NCBI RefSeq assembly: GCF_018811945.1
Contig: NZ_JACRVU010000021.1
Location: forward strand, 1 to 44,606
Origin: Gluconobacter sp. P1C6_b
GTDB taxonomy: Bacteria > Pseudomonadota > Alphaproteobacteria > Acetobacterales > Acetobacteraceae
DNA length: 44,606 nucleotides
Reading direction: 5' to 3'
The notes under the pieces were generated by a model that worked only from the letters and a program-made list of their open reading frames with translations, was not told the origin of the DNA and did not search any database. This document shows, piece after piece, positions 6,946 through 15,549 of the stretch. The translations under genes were made by a program, and so were the position numbers. Within the stretch, counting starts at the first letter, position 1, and every line of letters starts with the position of its first letter.

Positions 6946-7731
6946 ATGACTTCGAACGCGCTGGCGCGTCTGCGCGAGCAGGTCCGATGCCTGGAGCGTC
7001 GGAGCCTGCCCCATTCTACAATCCGGATGTTGCCAACAGGTCTGCAGCCGGTCGATAACCATTTGGGCGGTGGTCTCAGAACCGCCAGTCTGCATGACGT
7101 CCTGGTGCCCGATGCGCTCGAGGTCGGGGCCAGCCTCGCCCTGCTACTGCCCCTGCTCGCCCACAGCGGCCAGCCTGTCTTCTGGCTCGGTGCGGTTCCC
7201 TCTCAGCTCCATGCCTGGGGACTGCGCCAGACCGGGATCTCACTTCGTCGCCTGGTCTGCATTGAAAGCGATGAGGCCAGTATTCTGGCTGTCGCTGAAG
7301 ACATCCTGCGCAGCCCCGAACATGCCCTCGTCGTGATAGGCGGCCCGCGCGTTCCCTCCCTGACGGAAGTGCGGCGTCTGAATCTGGCGGCCGAGGCGAG
7401 TGGCAATACCGGCTTCTTCCTGCGGTCTGCCGCACCCTCTCGCACGCCCGGCAAGGATCCCTGTGCCTGCGCCACGCGATGGCAGGTCACGTCTGCCCCC
7501 TCAGCGCCGCTCTTCCTGCCGGGACTGGCGATGCCGCTACCCGGTCCCCGCCGTCTTTCCGTCTCGCTGCTGCGGCTGCGTGGAGGACGCCCCGCCCACT
7601 GGTTCCTCGACTGTCCCGATCATGCGCCGTTTTCTCGCCCTGTGGATGCCCTTCTGGCGCACCGAGCGCCTTCAGCTCTCACAGCCGGAGCACTACCCGG
7701 CCGAGCGTCCGCTTGTCGTGCACGCGCCTGA
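6946..7731 (+). CDS. imuA: ImuA, RecA-like/SulA-like mutasome factor
   Basis: The first gene of the SOS mutasome, which performs damage-induced translesion synthesis with ImuB and DnaE2. ATG 6946 is preceded by AAGGAG and lies downstream of the LexA box. The typical start is present: LPTGLQPVDNHLGGGL (about residues 26-41), matching the 'GIPALDALLGGGL'-like region of ImuA/RecA-related proteins. FWLGAVPSQLHAWGL and LRSPEHALVVIGGP follow. There is no complete Walker A motif, as is usual. The 3' end overlaps imuB by 110 nt, an unusually long overlap that suggests translational coupling. At 261 residues it is of normal length. Confidence 0.88.
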   Translation: MTSNALARLREQVRCLERRSLPHSTIRMLPTGLQPVDNHLGGGLRTASLHDVLVPDALEVGASLALLLPLLAHSGQPVFWLGAVPSQLHAWGLRQTGISLRRLVCIESDEASILAVAEDILRSPEHALVVIGGPRVPSLTEVRRLNLAAEASGNTGFFLRSAAPSRTPGKDPCACATRWQVTSAPSAPLFLPGLAMPLPGPRRLSVSLLRLRGGRPAHWFLDCPDHAPFSRPVDALLAHRAPSALTAGALPGRASACRARA

Positions 7732-9151
7732 GCACAACCGCCAGATGCTCACAGGCGTCAGTCCGGCGGCCCTGGCAGCAGGGCTGACGTCCGGCCTGCC
7801 GCTCGCCCAGGCCCGCAGCCTTGTGCCGGATCTGTTGTGTGCCGAACAGGACAACGAAGCCGATAACGAAGCCCTGTCAGAGCTGTGTTCATGGCTGCTC
7901 TGGCTCTCGCCGCTTCCGGCCCTCGATGCACCGGACGGGCTGTTCAGTGATACGACCGGCTGCGACCATCTGTTCGGGGGCGAAGAAGCCATGCTGTCGC
8001 TCGTCCGGCAACGCCTGACAGAGCGGGGCCATGTCTGTTCGGTCGCGCTCAGTGACAGCGCGGCCGCCTCGCGTGCCTTGGCCCGATCCCGGATCAACCG
8101 GGTCTGTCTCGTCCCGCCCGGCCAGCAGAAGCGGGCGCTGGAACGTCTGCCCTGTTCGGCGCTGCCGCTGGCAGAAGAGACGGTCGCGCGTCTCAGGCGA
8201 CTGGGGCTGGAGACCATCGGCGCCCTTGCCGATCTGCCGCGCGCGCCCCTGGCCAAGCGGTTTGGCGCGAAACTTCTGACCTGTCTGGATGAAGCCCTTG
8301 GCCGTCAGGCGAGGCCGCTGAACGTATTTCAGATCCACGACCGGATCTCATTGTCCCGCTCGCTTGTCGAGCCGATCGGGACAGCGGAGGCGATCGCAAC
8401 CGTAATCGAGACCCTTGTGCCAGAAGCCTGCGCTCTGCTGTCCCGTCGCGGCGAAGGCGCGCGGCAGATCGATTTTGTCTGTGTCCGCGTTGACAGCACC
8501 GTTCAGGCCATTCGGGTTGGTACGTCCGATCCGACTTCAGACAACTCCCGGATCCTGCGTCTCCTCAGAGACCAGATTTCGCAGATTGATCCCGGCTTTG
8601 GCATCGAGGGCGTCACCCTGACCGTGAGTGTCAGCGAGCCCCTTGAAGCTGGGCCGGATCGCCCGGTGTTACCGGACACAGACGATCTTCAGACGGAGAC
8701 TCTCCCGGCAAACCTGATTGACCGGCTGATGAACCGGCCCGGTGTCCGCGCGGTCTATCAGCTCGCCCCCCGGGTCGCCGCCTGGCCGGAAGAGGCCCAG
8801 TCTCGCCTTTCTCCGGGCGACGTGGCAGAACGCGCCGACGCGCGCCAGATGCTCTGGGTGCGACCGAACATTCTGTTCGATCTGCCCGTCCGGGTGCGGG
8901 TCACGGCCCTGCTCCCGGACGGTGCGCCGCGCCAGTTCGTGCTCAGACGCCAGACCCATCGTATTGCTGCCGCTGACGGCCCCGAGCGCGTGCAGGGCGA
9001 GTGGTGGCGCACTCCCTGTGACTACGCCGCCTTGCGCGATTACTGGCAGGTCGAGACCACCACCGGCCTACGCCTGTGGCTGTTCCGTCAGGGCGACGGG
9101 ATCCATGACTGGTCCGGCTCCGGGGACTGGTTCCTGCAGGGTCTGTTCTGA
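7622..9151 (+). CDS. imuB: ImuB, catalytically dead Y-family polymerase-like mutasome hub
   Basis: A 509-residue ImuB starting at MRRFLALWMPFW (ATG 7622). It has the DinB fold but lacks the polymerase acidic residues: the first site reads LALWMPFW and the later one SDTTGCDHLFGGE, as in known ImuB proteins. It acts as an adaptor between ImuA, the sliding clamp and DnaE2. A helix-hairpin-helix region (LRRLGLETIGALADLPRA) and a little-finger region follow. The C-terminal half contains YQLAPRVAAWPEEAQ and the DWSGSGDWFLQGLF end typical of the family. The stop overlaps the next start (TGATG). Confidence 0.92.
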   Translation: MRRFLALWMPFWRTERLQLSQPEHYPAERPLVVHAPEHNRQMLTGVSPAALAAGLTSGLPLAQARSLVPDLLCAEQDNEADNEALSELCSWLLWLSPLPALDAPDGLFSDTTGCDHLFGGEEAMLSLVRQRLTERGHVCSVALSDSAAASRALARSRINRVCLVPPGQQKRALERLPCSALPLAEETVARLRRLGLETIGALADLPRAPLAKRFGAKLLTCLDEALGRQARPLNVFQIHDRISLSRSLVEPIGTAEAIATVIETLVPEACALLSRRGEGARQIDFVCVRVDSTVQAIRVGTSDPTSDNSRILRLLRDQISQIDPGFGIEGVTLTVSVSEPLEAGPDRPVLPDTDDLQTETLPANLIDRLMNRPGVRAVYQLAPRVAAWPEEAQSRLSPGDVAERADARQMLWVRPNILFDLPVRVRVTALLPDGAPRQFVLRRQTHRIAAADGPERVQGEWWRTPCDYAALRDYWQVETTTGLRLWLFRQGDGIHDWSGSGDWFLQGLF

Positions 9152-9384
9152 TGACACGGCCTGACGATCTGATCCCGGCTGATGCGGCCGAGATTGCCGA
9201 TGCCCTGATGCACAGCCTGCGCTATGACGGCCGCCGCCGCGTGCATGATGCCGACGAACTCATGGCCCGCCTTGTGGCCGAACGCCTGGTCGAGCATCTG
9301 CAGCGCTGCGGCTTCGTGCTGATGCGAAGCACCCCGCCGACCGCGCCAGACACCAGTCGGCATCCCCATCCGCATCGGCGCTGA
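9151..9384 (+). CDS. small conserved-looking protein between imuB and dnaE2
   Basis: A 77-residue protein starting inside the imuB stop (TGATG) and ending 3 nt before dnaE2, so it is certainly co-translated with the mutasome. The helical core (IADALMHSLRYDGRRR, then AERLVEHLQRCGFVLM) is followed by a disordered His/Pro-rich tail. I know similar small proteins beside alphaproteobacterial plasmid imuB genes but no assigned function. A role in the mutasome is inferred from position only. Confidence 0.7.
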   Translation: MTRPDDLIPADAAEIADALMHSLRYDGRRRVHDADELMARLVAERLVEHLQRCGFVLMRSTPPTAPDTSRHPHPHRR

Positions 9385-9387
9385 GAC

Positions 9388-12300
9388 ATGAGCGCGCCTT
9401 ACGTCGAACTGCAGGTGACGTCGTCGTTCTCCTTCCTGCGCTCGGGCAGCCAGCCGGACGAGCTTGTCTTCCAGGCCAAAGCCCTGGGCCATGACACGAT
9501 CGGCCTGACCGACCGGCACACCGTGGCCGGGGTTGTCCGTGCCCATCTCGCCGCCCGCGAGGCGGGCCTGCGACTTTTGCCGGGATGCCGCCTCGACCTG
9601 CGGGATAGCAGCGTCCTGCTGGCCTATCCCCGCAACCGGGTGGGCTGGGCGTCTCTGTGTCGCCTCCTGACGCTCGGCCATCACCGGGGTGAGCGGGATG
9701 TGCTCGTGCTGGACTGGAGCGATCTCGCCCCGGCCGCCGCCGATCTGCTGCTGATCCTGCTGCCTCCCGACGATCTGGCGGATCTTTCCAGACAGATGAC
9801 ACAGCTGCTGGCTTTGCCGGGGCAAAGGGCAGGCGAAGAAGAGGGGCGCTATCTGGCCCTGACCCTGCTGCGCCGTCCGGGCGATCAGGCCCGTCTGCAC
9901 GCGCTCGCCGCGATCGCAGAACAACAGGGCCTGGCCTGTGTGGTGACAGGTAACGTGCTCTATCATGATGCGCGCCGTCATATCCTGCTCGATGTCGTCA
10001 CCGCCATCCGGGAAGGCTGCACGCTGGATGATCTCGGGGATCACCGCCAGCCCCATGCCGATCGCCACCTGAAAGCCCCGGAGGAGCAGGCGCGTCTGTT
10101 TGCCGCCTTTCCGGAGGCACTGGCCAACACACGCCGGATCGCGCAGGCCTGCGCTTTCAGTCTCGATGACCTGAAATACCAGTATCCCACCGAGACGGAT
10201 CATCCGGAAGAAGGGGCACAGGAGACCCTGACCCGCCTGGTGCAGGCCGCCCTGCCGCGCCGTTATCCGGCCGGGGTTCCATCCGGGGTGGAACGTCAGC
10301 TCGCCCATGAGCTGGGCCTGATCGGATCGCTGGACTATGCGCCCTACTTCCTGACAGTGAACACCATCGTCCGCCAGGCGCGGGCTCTGGGCATTGTCTG
10401 TCAGGGACGGGGATCGGCGGCCAACTCGGCGGTCTGCTATGTGCTTGGCATCACCAGCATTGACCCGGTGCGCTCGGGTCTGCTGTTCGAGCGGTTCATT
10501 TCCGCCGAGCGGAAAGAGCCGCCTGACATCGACGTGGATTTCGAGAGCGACCGCCGCGAGGAAGTCATCCAGTGGATCTACCGCCATTACGGCCGCCATC
10601 GCGCCGCCCTGTGCGCCACGGTGCAGCGCTATCAGCCCAAAGGCGCGTTGCGCGAGGTCGGCAAGGTGCTGGGCCTGCCGGAGGATCTGACGGGCCAGCT
10701 TTCAAAGCATGTGGCCTCATCCCTGGCCGATCCGGATCTGTGCAAGGCACGCGTGGCCGATCTTGGCCTGAACCTGAAGGATCGGCGGCTGCTCCTGACC
10801 TTCCATCTCGCGCGCCTGCTTCTGGGCTTTCCCCGCCAGCTCGGCACCCATCCGGGCGGCTTCGTGCTGACCGAGGACCGGCTGGATGAACTCGTCCCCC
10901 TGATGCCGGTCGCCATGGAAGGACGGCAGATCATTGTCTGGGACAAGGACGATATTGACGCGCTGCGTTTTATGAAGGTCGATGTTCTGGGCCTGGGCAT
11001 GCTGGGCTGTCTGCGTCGCGGCTTCGAGCTGCTGCACGACTTTTACCAGACCCGCATGGATCTCGCCTCGATCCCGGCCGAGGATCCGCAGACCTACGCC
11101 ATGATCCGCAAGGCCGATACGCTCGGTACCTTCCAGATCGAGAGCCGGGCGCAGATGTCGATGCTGCCGCGCATGGAGCCTGCGACCTTCTATGATCTGG
11201 TGATCCAGGTGGCGATCGTGCGGCCGGGGCCGATCCAGGGCGACATGGTCCATCCCTATCTGCGCCGGCGTGAGAAACTGGAGCCTGTCACCTATCCGTC
11301 CGAGACCCTGCGCGGAATCCTTGGCAAAACCTTGGGCGTGCCGCTGTTCCAGGAGCAGGCCATGCAGGTGGCCATCCATTGCGCGGGCTTCACGGCAGGC
11401 GAGGCGGATCAGCTACGCCGCGCCATGGCGACTTTCAAGATGACGGGCGGGGTCTCACCGTTCCGGGACAAGCTGGTGAACGGCATGCTGGCCAATGGCT
11501 ATGAGCAGGACTTTGCCGAGCAGACCTTCGCGCAGCTTGAAGGCTTTGGCAGCTATGGCTTCCCCGAAAGCCATGCCGCCTCCTTTGCTCTGATTGCCTA
11601 TGCCTCGGCCTGGATGAAATGCCATTACCCGGATGTGTTCTGTGCCGCCCTGCTGAACAGCCAGCCCATGGGATTTTATGCCCCCTCGCAGATCGTTCAG
11701 GACGCACAGCGCCATGGGGTGGAAGTCCGACCGATCTGTATCAACGCTTCACGATGGGACTGCACGCTGGAGCGGACCCGCACCGGCCGGCATGCGGCCG
11801 TAAGGCTGGGCTTTCGGATGGTGAAGGGGCTGGCGAACGGCCATGGGGCCGCCCTGATTGCGGCCCGGATGCCGGACTATGAGAGTATTGACGATGTCTG
11901 GCGCCGTGCGGATGTGCATGTGACAGCCCTGGAATGTCTGGCGGAGGCTGATGCGTTTCGGGTGTTCGGGCAAATGCGCCGTGCAGCCCTGTGGTCAATC
12001 AAAGGGTTGGCGGACACGGCCCTGCCGTTGTTTGAGGCAGCGGATCGGGGACGGAACTTTCCGCTGCCGGAGGTGATCGAGCCGGAGATTACCTTGCCAC
12101 TGATGTCAGAGCGGGCGTCGGTGCATGAGGACTACCGGGCGACGGGACTCAGTCTGAACGGGCATCCCGTCGCGTTCCTCCGGGAGGACTTACGAAAAGA
12201 AGGGGGCGTTCGTTGTGGGGATCTTCCGTATCTACGGGATGGACGCCGGATCCAGCTCACCGGATTGGTGTTGATGCGGCAGAAGCCAGGGACGGCCAAC

Positions 12301-12528
12301 GGCACCATGTTCGTCACGATCGAGGACGAAACCGGCACAGCCAATCTGATTGTCTGGAAGGATGTGCAGGAGAAACACCGGCTTCCTCTTCTCGCGTCCC
12401 GTCTTCTGGCCTGCAAGGGACGGCTTCAGAAGGAAGGCGATGTGATCCATGTCGTTGTGCTCAGTCTGGAAGACCGCACGCCATCGCTTCAGGGATCGGA
12501 GCTGCTGAAGGCACGGGACTTCCGTTAG
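9388..12528 (+). CDS. dnaE2: DnaE2 (ImuC), error-prone DNA polymerase III alpha-like subunit
   Basis: The polymerase of the SOS mutasome, 1046 residues, close to the family's usual 1,050-1,100. The N-terminal PHP domain starts [18 protein letters not shown] and contains [12 protein letters not shown]. The catalytic aspartates lie in PPDIDVDFE (Asp382 and Asp384) and [10 protein letters not shown]. The [15 protein letters not shown] and [16 protein letters not shown] motifs are intact. The OB fold near the C-terminus reads [12 protein letters not shown]. It is fourth in the LexA-controlled operon. It looks functional, so this plasmid carries a full mutagenic repair cassette. Confidence 0.95.
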   Translation: MSAPYVELQVTSSFSFLRSGSQPDELVFQAKALGHDTIGLTDRHTVAGVVRAHLAAREAGLRLLPGCRLDLRDSSVLLAYPRNRVGWASLCRLLTLGHHRGERDVLVLDWSDLAPAAADLLLILLPPDDLADLSRQMTQLLALPGQRAGEEEGRYLALTLLRRPGDQARLHALAAIAEQQGLACVVTGNVLYHDARRHILLDVVTAIREGCTLDDLGDHRQPHADRHLKAPEEQARLFAAFPEALANTRRIAQACAFSLDDLKYQYPTETDHPEEGAQETLTRLVQAALPRRYPAGVPSGVERQLAHELGLIGSLDYAPYFLTVNTIVRQARALGIVCQGRGSAANSAVCYVLGITSIDPVRSGLLFERFISAERKEPPDIDVDFESDRREEVIQWIYRHYGRHRAALCATVQRYQPKGALREVGKVLGLPEDLTGQLSKHVASSLADPDLCKARVADLGLNLKDRRLLLTFHLARLLLGFPRQLGTHPGGFVLTEDRLDELVPLMPVAMEGRQIIVWDKDDIDALRFMKVDVLGLGMLGCLRRGFELLHDFYQTRMDLASIPAEDPQTYAMIRKADTLGTFQIESRAQMSMLPRMEPATFYDLVIQVAIVRPGPIQGDMVHPYLRRREKLEPVTYPSETLRGILGKTLGVPLFQEQAMQVAIHCAGFTAGEADQLRRAMATFKMTGGVSPFRDKLVNGMLANGYEQDFAEQTFAQLEGFGSYGFPESHAASFALIAYASAWMKCHYPDVFCAALLNSQPMGFYAPSQIVQDAQRHGVEVRPICINASRWDCTLERTRTGRHAAVRLGFRMVKGLANGHGAALIAARMPDYESIDDVWRRADVHVTALECLAEADAFRVFGQMRRAALWSIKGLADTALPLFEAADRGRNFPLPEVIEPEITLPLMSERASVHEDYRATGLSLNGHPVAFLREDLRKEGGVRCGDLPYLRDGRRIQLTGLVLMRQKPGTANGTMFVTIEDETGTANLIVWKDVQEKHRLPLLASRLLACKGRLQKEGDVIHVVVLSLEDRTPSLQGSELLKARDFR

Positions 12529-12551
12529 GGAAGCACATCGGCACGGGCAAC

Positions 12552-12568
12552 TTTCTTCTAAGAAGAAA
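12552..12568. terminator. weak hairpin after dnaE2, possible bidirectional terminator
   Basis: TTTCTTC-TAA-GAAGAAA forms a 7-bp stem 23 nt after the dnaE2 stop. It is A/T-rich with A and T runs on the two sides, so it could terminate the mutasome transcript. The stem is weak and there is no clear U tract. Confidence 0.3.
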
Positions 12569-12590
12569 AATTCTTGTTGATGTTGAACCT

Positions 12591-12683
12591 GTGGAATTGT
12601 GGGCAGAGCCGCGCCCTGTAGTCAGCCTGCAGGGCTGTCCATCAGGACGCGAGCGGCCGTGGAACGGCTGTCCATAAGTCCAT
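12591..12683 (+). ncRNA. structured element, copy 2 (candidate non-coding RNA or ssDNA hairpin site)
   Basis: The first 22 nt are identical to copy 1 at 6441. GTGGAATTGTGGGCAG (12591-12606) pairs with CTGTCCATAAGTCCAT (12668-12683) at 15 of 16 positions, including four G-U pairs. The mismatch falls at the same place as in copy 1. Inner structures correspond: GCGCCCTG with CAGGACGC (one mismatch), a CAGCC-TGCAG-GGCTG hairpin, and a GCCG-TGGAA-CGGC hairpin. The stem sequences differ from copy 1 while pairing is kept. The orientation is the same. It lies between dnaE2 and the defence operon. Confidence 0.6.
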
Positions 12684-12761
12684 GGGAGGCTCATGCCGGT
12701 ATAGCCAACAGCAGTGATACACAAACATAGGCGTCCTTCTCCCGACGTCCCGGCCTTACCT

Positions 12762-12775
12762 TGTCATATGTGACA
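12762..12775. promoter_or_regulatory. short palindrome upstream of the methyltransferase operon (possible operator)
   Basis: TGTCA-TATG-TGACA is a 5-bp-arm palindrome 65 nt before the methyltransferase start, in the only promoter-sized gap before the three-gene operon. Restriction-modification operons often carry such operators for timing control, but no controller gene is present here. The function is inferred. Confidence 0.35.
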
Positions 12776-12840
12776 CACGGTTGCAGTAATATCGCCAGTT
12801 GTTTGATCCTGCTGAACTCTGCTGCACACCAAGGCCCGAC

Positions 12841-15546
12841 ATGAACCCGACTGAAATCTACGATGCCCTCTCCAAGATCGCAGAGGTGTCCTTTGATGCA
12901 GAGGAATTTCCCTTCTCGTTTGCAGAAGCAACAGATGCCTCACAGGCGGCAATTTCAAAGCTTCGTAACGGGTCGACCAATAAATCTGACCTTCCGGGCG
13001 GGGTCTTGTTTGGCAAGCGATTTCATTATGCACCGGCCCCAGCCGGGAAGAGCGACACTACTCTTGAGCAGTTGAGAGCATCGAAGAAAACCAAATCCTC
13101 CAAACCCGCAATTTTGCTCGCAACAGATGGTGAGATGATTGCGGCGGAGCATACTCCCTCGGGCGAGACACTTCATTGCGCCTTCAAAGAGTTAGGGGAT
13201 CAGTTCGGCTTCTTCCTCCCCGCTGCGGGCAAAGAGCGGTATCGTGCCGTTGAGGAAAACCCGGTCGATGTGAAGGCGACTGGGAAACTTGCCAAGCTTT
13301 ATGACGCGTTAATCAGGGCAAACCCCGACTGGGCAACAGATGCACGTCGTCATGAGATGAACCAACTCATGATGCGGCTGATCTTCTGTATGTTTGCCGA
13401 AGACGTCGGTATCTTTCCAGAACAGCAATTTTCCCGCCTGATTTTCACCTATGCAGGCGATAAAGGGGAGGAAGCCCATAAGGCCATTATTGCTGCCTTC
13501 CGGGCGATGAACCTTCCCACGAACGAACGAACAGGTCTGCCCGCATGGACTGGAGAGTTGGACTATGTGAATGGTGGTCTCTTCGCTGGCGCCATTGATG
13601 CACCGAAATTCGATACTATTGCCTTCCGCTATCTGCGTGAGGCCTGTGGGTTGGATTGGGGCAAGATCAATCCGGACATTTTCGGTTCGATGATTCAGTC
13701 CGTTGCGGATCCAAAGCAACGCTCTGAACTGGGAATGCATTATACCTCAGTTCCAAATATCATGAAGGTCATAGGACCGCTTTTTCTCGATGATCTGGAC
13801 GCTGAGATCCATAAGGGTTGGGATCGTGCTCGTGCACTTCAGCAAACTCTGGGTCGTATGTCCCACATCCGTGTATTTGATCCCGCCTGCGGATCTGGGA
13901 ACTTCCTTGTTGTATCCTATCGAGAACTCCGGGCACGCGAGACGCGCATTATGCAGCGTCTGGAAGAGCTTGATGGCCGCAATGCCATGGGCACAAGCGA
14001 GATGTTCTCGCGCATCAAGATCGACAATTTCTACGGAATTGAAATTTCTGATTTCGCTGCTGAGACGGCAAAACTTGCACTCTTCATAGCTGAATATCAG
14101 GCCAATGCGAGTTTTAAGGCCGTTTTTGGGCGGTGCCCTGCGGCCTTACCATTGAGGGATGCCGCCCGCATTCATAGAGGCAACGCTCTAGAGATTGATT
14201 GGGAAGTCGTATGTCCGCCCCCCAACAATGATGAGGAGATTTTTATTGCGGGAAATCCGCCGTTTGTGGGGTCTAATTTTCAGACATCAGAGCAAAAGAG
14301 CGACCGCAGCGAATTATTTAAGAGTAATTTTAAATCTTATAAAAATTTAGATTACGTCGCTGCGTGGTTTTATTTGGCAACACTATACGCAGAAGCATTT
14401 GGCCGAACGAATTTCGCCTTCGTCTCGACAAATTCAATTACGCAAGGTCGTCAGGTACCTTCATTTTGGCCTCGGATACTTGAGGAGCAAAAAATAAGGT
14501 TTGCACATACATCATTCCAGTGGAGAAATAATGCATCTTCAAATGCAGCAGTTATCTGCGTTATAATTGGTTTGTGCCCTAAATATATTTCTGGAGCAAA
14601 ATTATTTGATGGAAAAGTAATTAGCGATGTATCTTCTATTAGTCCGTATTTAATACCAATTAATCCCGTATATGTAGAAGGTTCTGGAAAATCTATATTT
14701 AACCTTCCTCGCATGGACTATGGGTCAAAGCCAGCCGATGGCGGAAACCTTATATTATCGACTGAGGAAAGAGACGAAATCGTTCAATTATATCCAGATT
14801 CGAACCGATTCATCCGTAAGTATCTTGGGTCTCAAGAGGTCGTTCGTGGACAGGTTCGTTATTGCATGTGGATCAAGGACCACGAAGCATCAGACGCATA
14901 TCAGTACCCACCATTCCGAAAACGAATTGACGCGGTCCGTCAGTTTAGGACCGAGAGCAGTAATCCTGTTACACGCCCAACTGCTGCAACCCCGTATAAG
15001 TTTTGGTTTACAGGACCAGAAACCAAAAACCACGCTATCCTCGTCCCCAGCGTCACTTCAGAGCGCCGACCCTACCTTCCCGTGGAGTGGGTCGGAGCAG
15101 ACGTCATTTCATCAAACCTCAATCAGGTCCTCTACGACGCCCCTGAATGGTGCATCGCGCTCATTGCGTCACGTTTGCATCTCGTCTGGATCGGCACGGT
15201 TTGTGGGAGACTTGAAAGCCGTTTCCGCTATTCGAACACGCTTGGTTGGAACACCTTCCCAGTCCCGAAATTCACAGACGAGCAGCTGGAAGCCCTCTCA
15301 GCCTCTGCGCGCCGCATCCTGAAATGCCGCTATTCCCACTACCCAAAAACAATCGCGGATTTATACGATCCAGACAAAATGCCTGACGACCTTCGTGCCG
15401 TGCATAAAGAAAACGATGACTTGCTGGAGAGCATGTATATCGGCCGCCCCTTCCGCAATGACACGGAACGCCTGGAGACACTCTTCAAGCTCTATGCGGC
15501 TAAGATCAAAACACTAGAAACTGCCAGCAAGAAGAAAGAGGCCTGA
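12841..15546 (+). CDS. MmeI-like adenine-specific DNA methyltransferase (first gene of defence operon)
   Basis: A 901-residue gamma-type N6-adenine methyltransferase of the MmeI architecture. An N-terminal domain comes first (about 1-165). Then a helical spacer (NQLMMRLIFCMFAEDVGIF, about 175-193) and the SAM motif FDPACGSGNF (346-355) follow. The catalytic motif is NPPF (472-475). The conserved LDYVAAWFYLAT and AFVSTNSITQG come next, then the target-recognition region, and a C-terminal SRLHLVWIGTVCGRL, RYSNTLGWNTFPVP and ADLYDPDKMP. The N-terminus does not show the usual MmeI PD-(D/E)XK nuclease, so cutting is probably left to its neighbours. ATG 12841 has AAGG upstream. Bases about 14260-14860 are strikingly A/T-rich compared with the rest. 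Confidence 0.88.
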   Translation: MNPTEIYDALSKIAEVSFDAEEFPFSFAEATDASQAAISKLRNGSTNKSDLPGGVLFGKRFHYAPAPAGKSDTTLEQLRASKKTKSSKPAILLATDGEMIAAEHTPSGETLHCAFKELGDQFGFFLPAAGKERYRAVEENPVDVKATGKLAKLYDALIRANPDWATDARRHEMNQLMMRLIFCMFAEDVGIFPEQQFSRLIFTYAGDKGEEAHKAIIAAFRAMNLPTNERTGLPAWTGELDYVNGGLFAGAIDAPKFDTIAFRYLREACGLDWGKINPDIFGSMIQSVADPKQRSELGMHYTSVPNIMKVIGPLFLDDLDAEIHKGWDRARALQQTLGRMSHIRVFDPACGSGNFLVVSYRELRARETRIMQRLEELDGRNAMGTSEMFSRIKIDNFYGIEISDFAAETAKLALFIAEYQANASFKAVFGRCPAALPLRDAARIHRGNALEIDWEVVCPPPNNDEEIFIAGNPPFVGSNFQTSEQKSDRSELFKSNFKSYKNLDYVAAWFYLATLYAEAFGRTNFAFVSTNSITQGRQVPSFWPRILEEQKIRFAHTSFQWRNNASSNAAVICVIIGLCPKYISGAKLFDGKVISDVSSISPYLIPINPVYVEGSGKSIFNLPRMDYGSKPADGGNLILSTEERDEIVQLYPDSNRFIRKYLGSQEVVRGQVRYCMWIKDHEASDAYQYPPFRKRIDAVRQFRTESSNPVTRPTAATPYKFWFTGPETKNHAILVPSVTSERRPYLPVEWVGADVISSNLNQVLYDAPEWCIALIASRLHLVWIGTVCGRLESRFRYSNTLGWNTFPVPKFTDEQLEALSASARRILKCRYSHYPKTIADLYDPDKMPDDLRAVHKENDDLLESMYIGRPFRNDTERLETLFKLYAAKIKTLETASKKKEA

Positions 15547-15549
15547 TCC

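Noticed and set aside
9088-10599. 503-codon open frame on the minus strand
   Set aside because: It is antisense to imuB/dnaE2, has no known domain, and reflects the strong codon bias of the real genes.
6441-12683. Reading the paired structured elements as integron attC sites
   Set aside because: The arm ends lack the RYYYAAC/GTTRRRY core, and no integrase is in the window.
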